Shown here in pieces: positions 63,937-64,000 of a DNA stretch of 64,000 bases. The stretch lies in NCBI RefSeq assembly GCF_040581485.1, contig NC_090134.1, positions 12,081,501-12,145,500 of the forward strand. Reading direction: 5' to 3'. Position 1 is the first letter of the stretch. Every line of letters starts with the position of its first letter. Below the pieces are notes generated by a model. The model had not been told where the DNA came from. It saw only the letters and a list, made by a program, of their open reading frames with translations, and made no database searches. The DNA comes from Linepithema humile (Eukaryota; Arthropoda; Insecta; Hymenoptera; Formicidae). Made by a program: the position numbers and the translations under genes.

Positions 63937-64000
63937 CTGACCCTCAGTTTTCATCATCAGGACCAATAGATATTGGGAATCGATGTGTATGGCCAAATCA

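Larger units (their letters stand above)
58041..64000 (+). mobile_element. BEL/Pao retrotransposon, 5' part, cut by the window edge
   Basis: A leader or LTR region (58041-59029) with GGATATAAATATC (about 58198), five repeats of about 28 bp and TTGGTCCTTCGAGCCGGAT (58992, possible primer site) leads into gag (59030) and, after two nested insertions (59604-62068, 62370-63088), zinc knuckles and an aspartic protease up to 63936. The left LTR boundary was not found. Reverse transcriptase and integrase would lie beyond 64000. Confidence 0.75.

Overview
The window looks like an intergenic or heterochromatic stretch of an arthropod genome, most probably a hymenopteran and perhaps an ant. That guess rests on the AT-rich background, insect-type short introns, and the mix of insect-style elements: Polinton/adintovirus-like, BEL/Pao, Kolobok, hAT, Tc1/mariner, and DUF4806/DUF4817 families. 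I see no convincing intact host gene, rRNA, canonical tRNA or CRISPR array. Almost everything legible is a mobile element, often one inside another.

Layout. (1) 1-12644: a Polinton (P1), read right to left, cut by the left window edge. Its modules are MCP, a small ORF, penton-like protein, protease and PLA2-like protein on minus; a spliced small ORF, packaging ATPase, an unknown conserved protein, a fibre-like coiled-coil protein and integrase on plus; then PolB on minus, split by a 1.19-kb solo LTR, and a repeat-rich terminal region. (2) 12645-24579: a decayed hAT transposon whose intron holds an intact Kolobok element with TTAA target duplication, an AT-rich zone with a 79-bp minisatellite, and a decayed multi-exon minus-strand gene with a CIDE-N-like domain, itself split by a 2-kb foldback element. 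(3) 24580-36508: a second Polinton (P2), mirror-image to P1, with the same gene set but more stops and frameshifts, and no visible right terminal repeat. (4) 36509-48743: a CACTA/TNP2-like transposase gene broken by a twin mariner-like element and other foldbacks, a partial second copy, and a Tc1 element. (5) 48744-52483: a DUF4806-type multi-exon gene carrying a foldback with tRNA-like arms. (6) 52484-57466: two large palindromic elements, a degenerate repeat and a small solo-LTR candidate. (7) 57467-64000: a transposase first-exon fragment, then a BEL/Pao retrotransposon running off the right edge, interrupted by a palindromic Tc1-like element and by a hAT-type MITE with an exact 8-bp duplication.

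The two Polintons encode a complete virus-like toolkit: capsid (double jelly-roll MCP and single jelly-roll penton-like protein), maturation protease, PLA2-like entry module, packaging ATPase, fibre-like protein, protein-primed PolB and chromodomain integrase. Most lesions differ between the two copies, so they decayed independently. The other theme is the unusual density of long inverted repeats, several of which hold head-to-head transposase copies.
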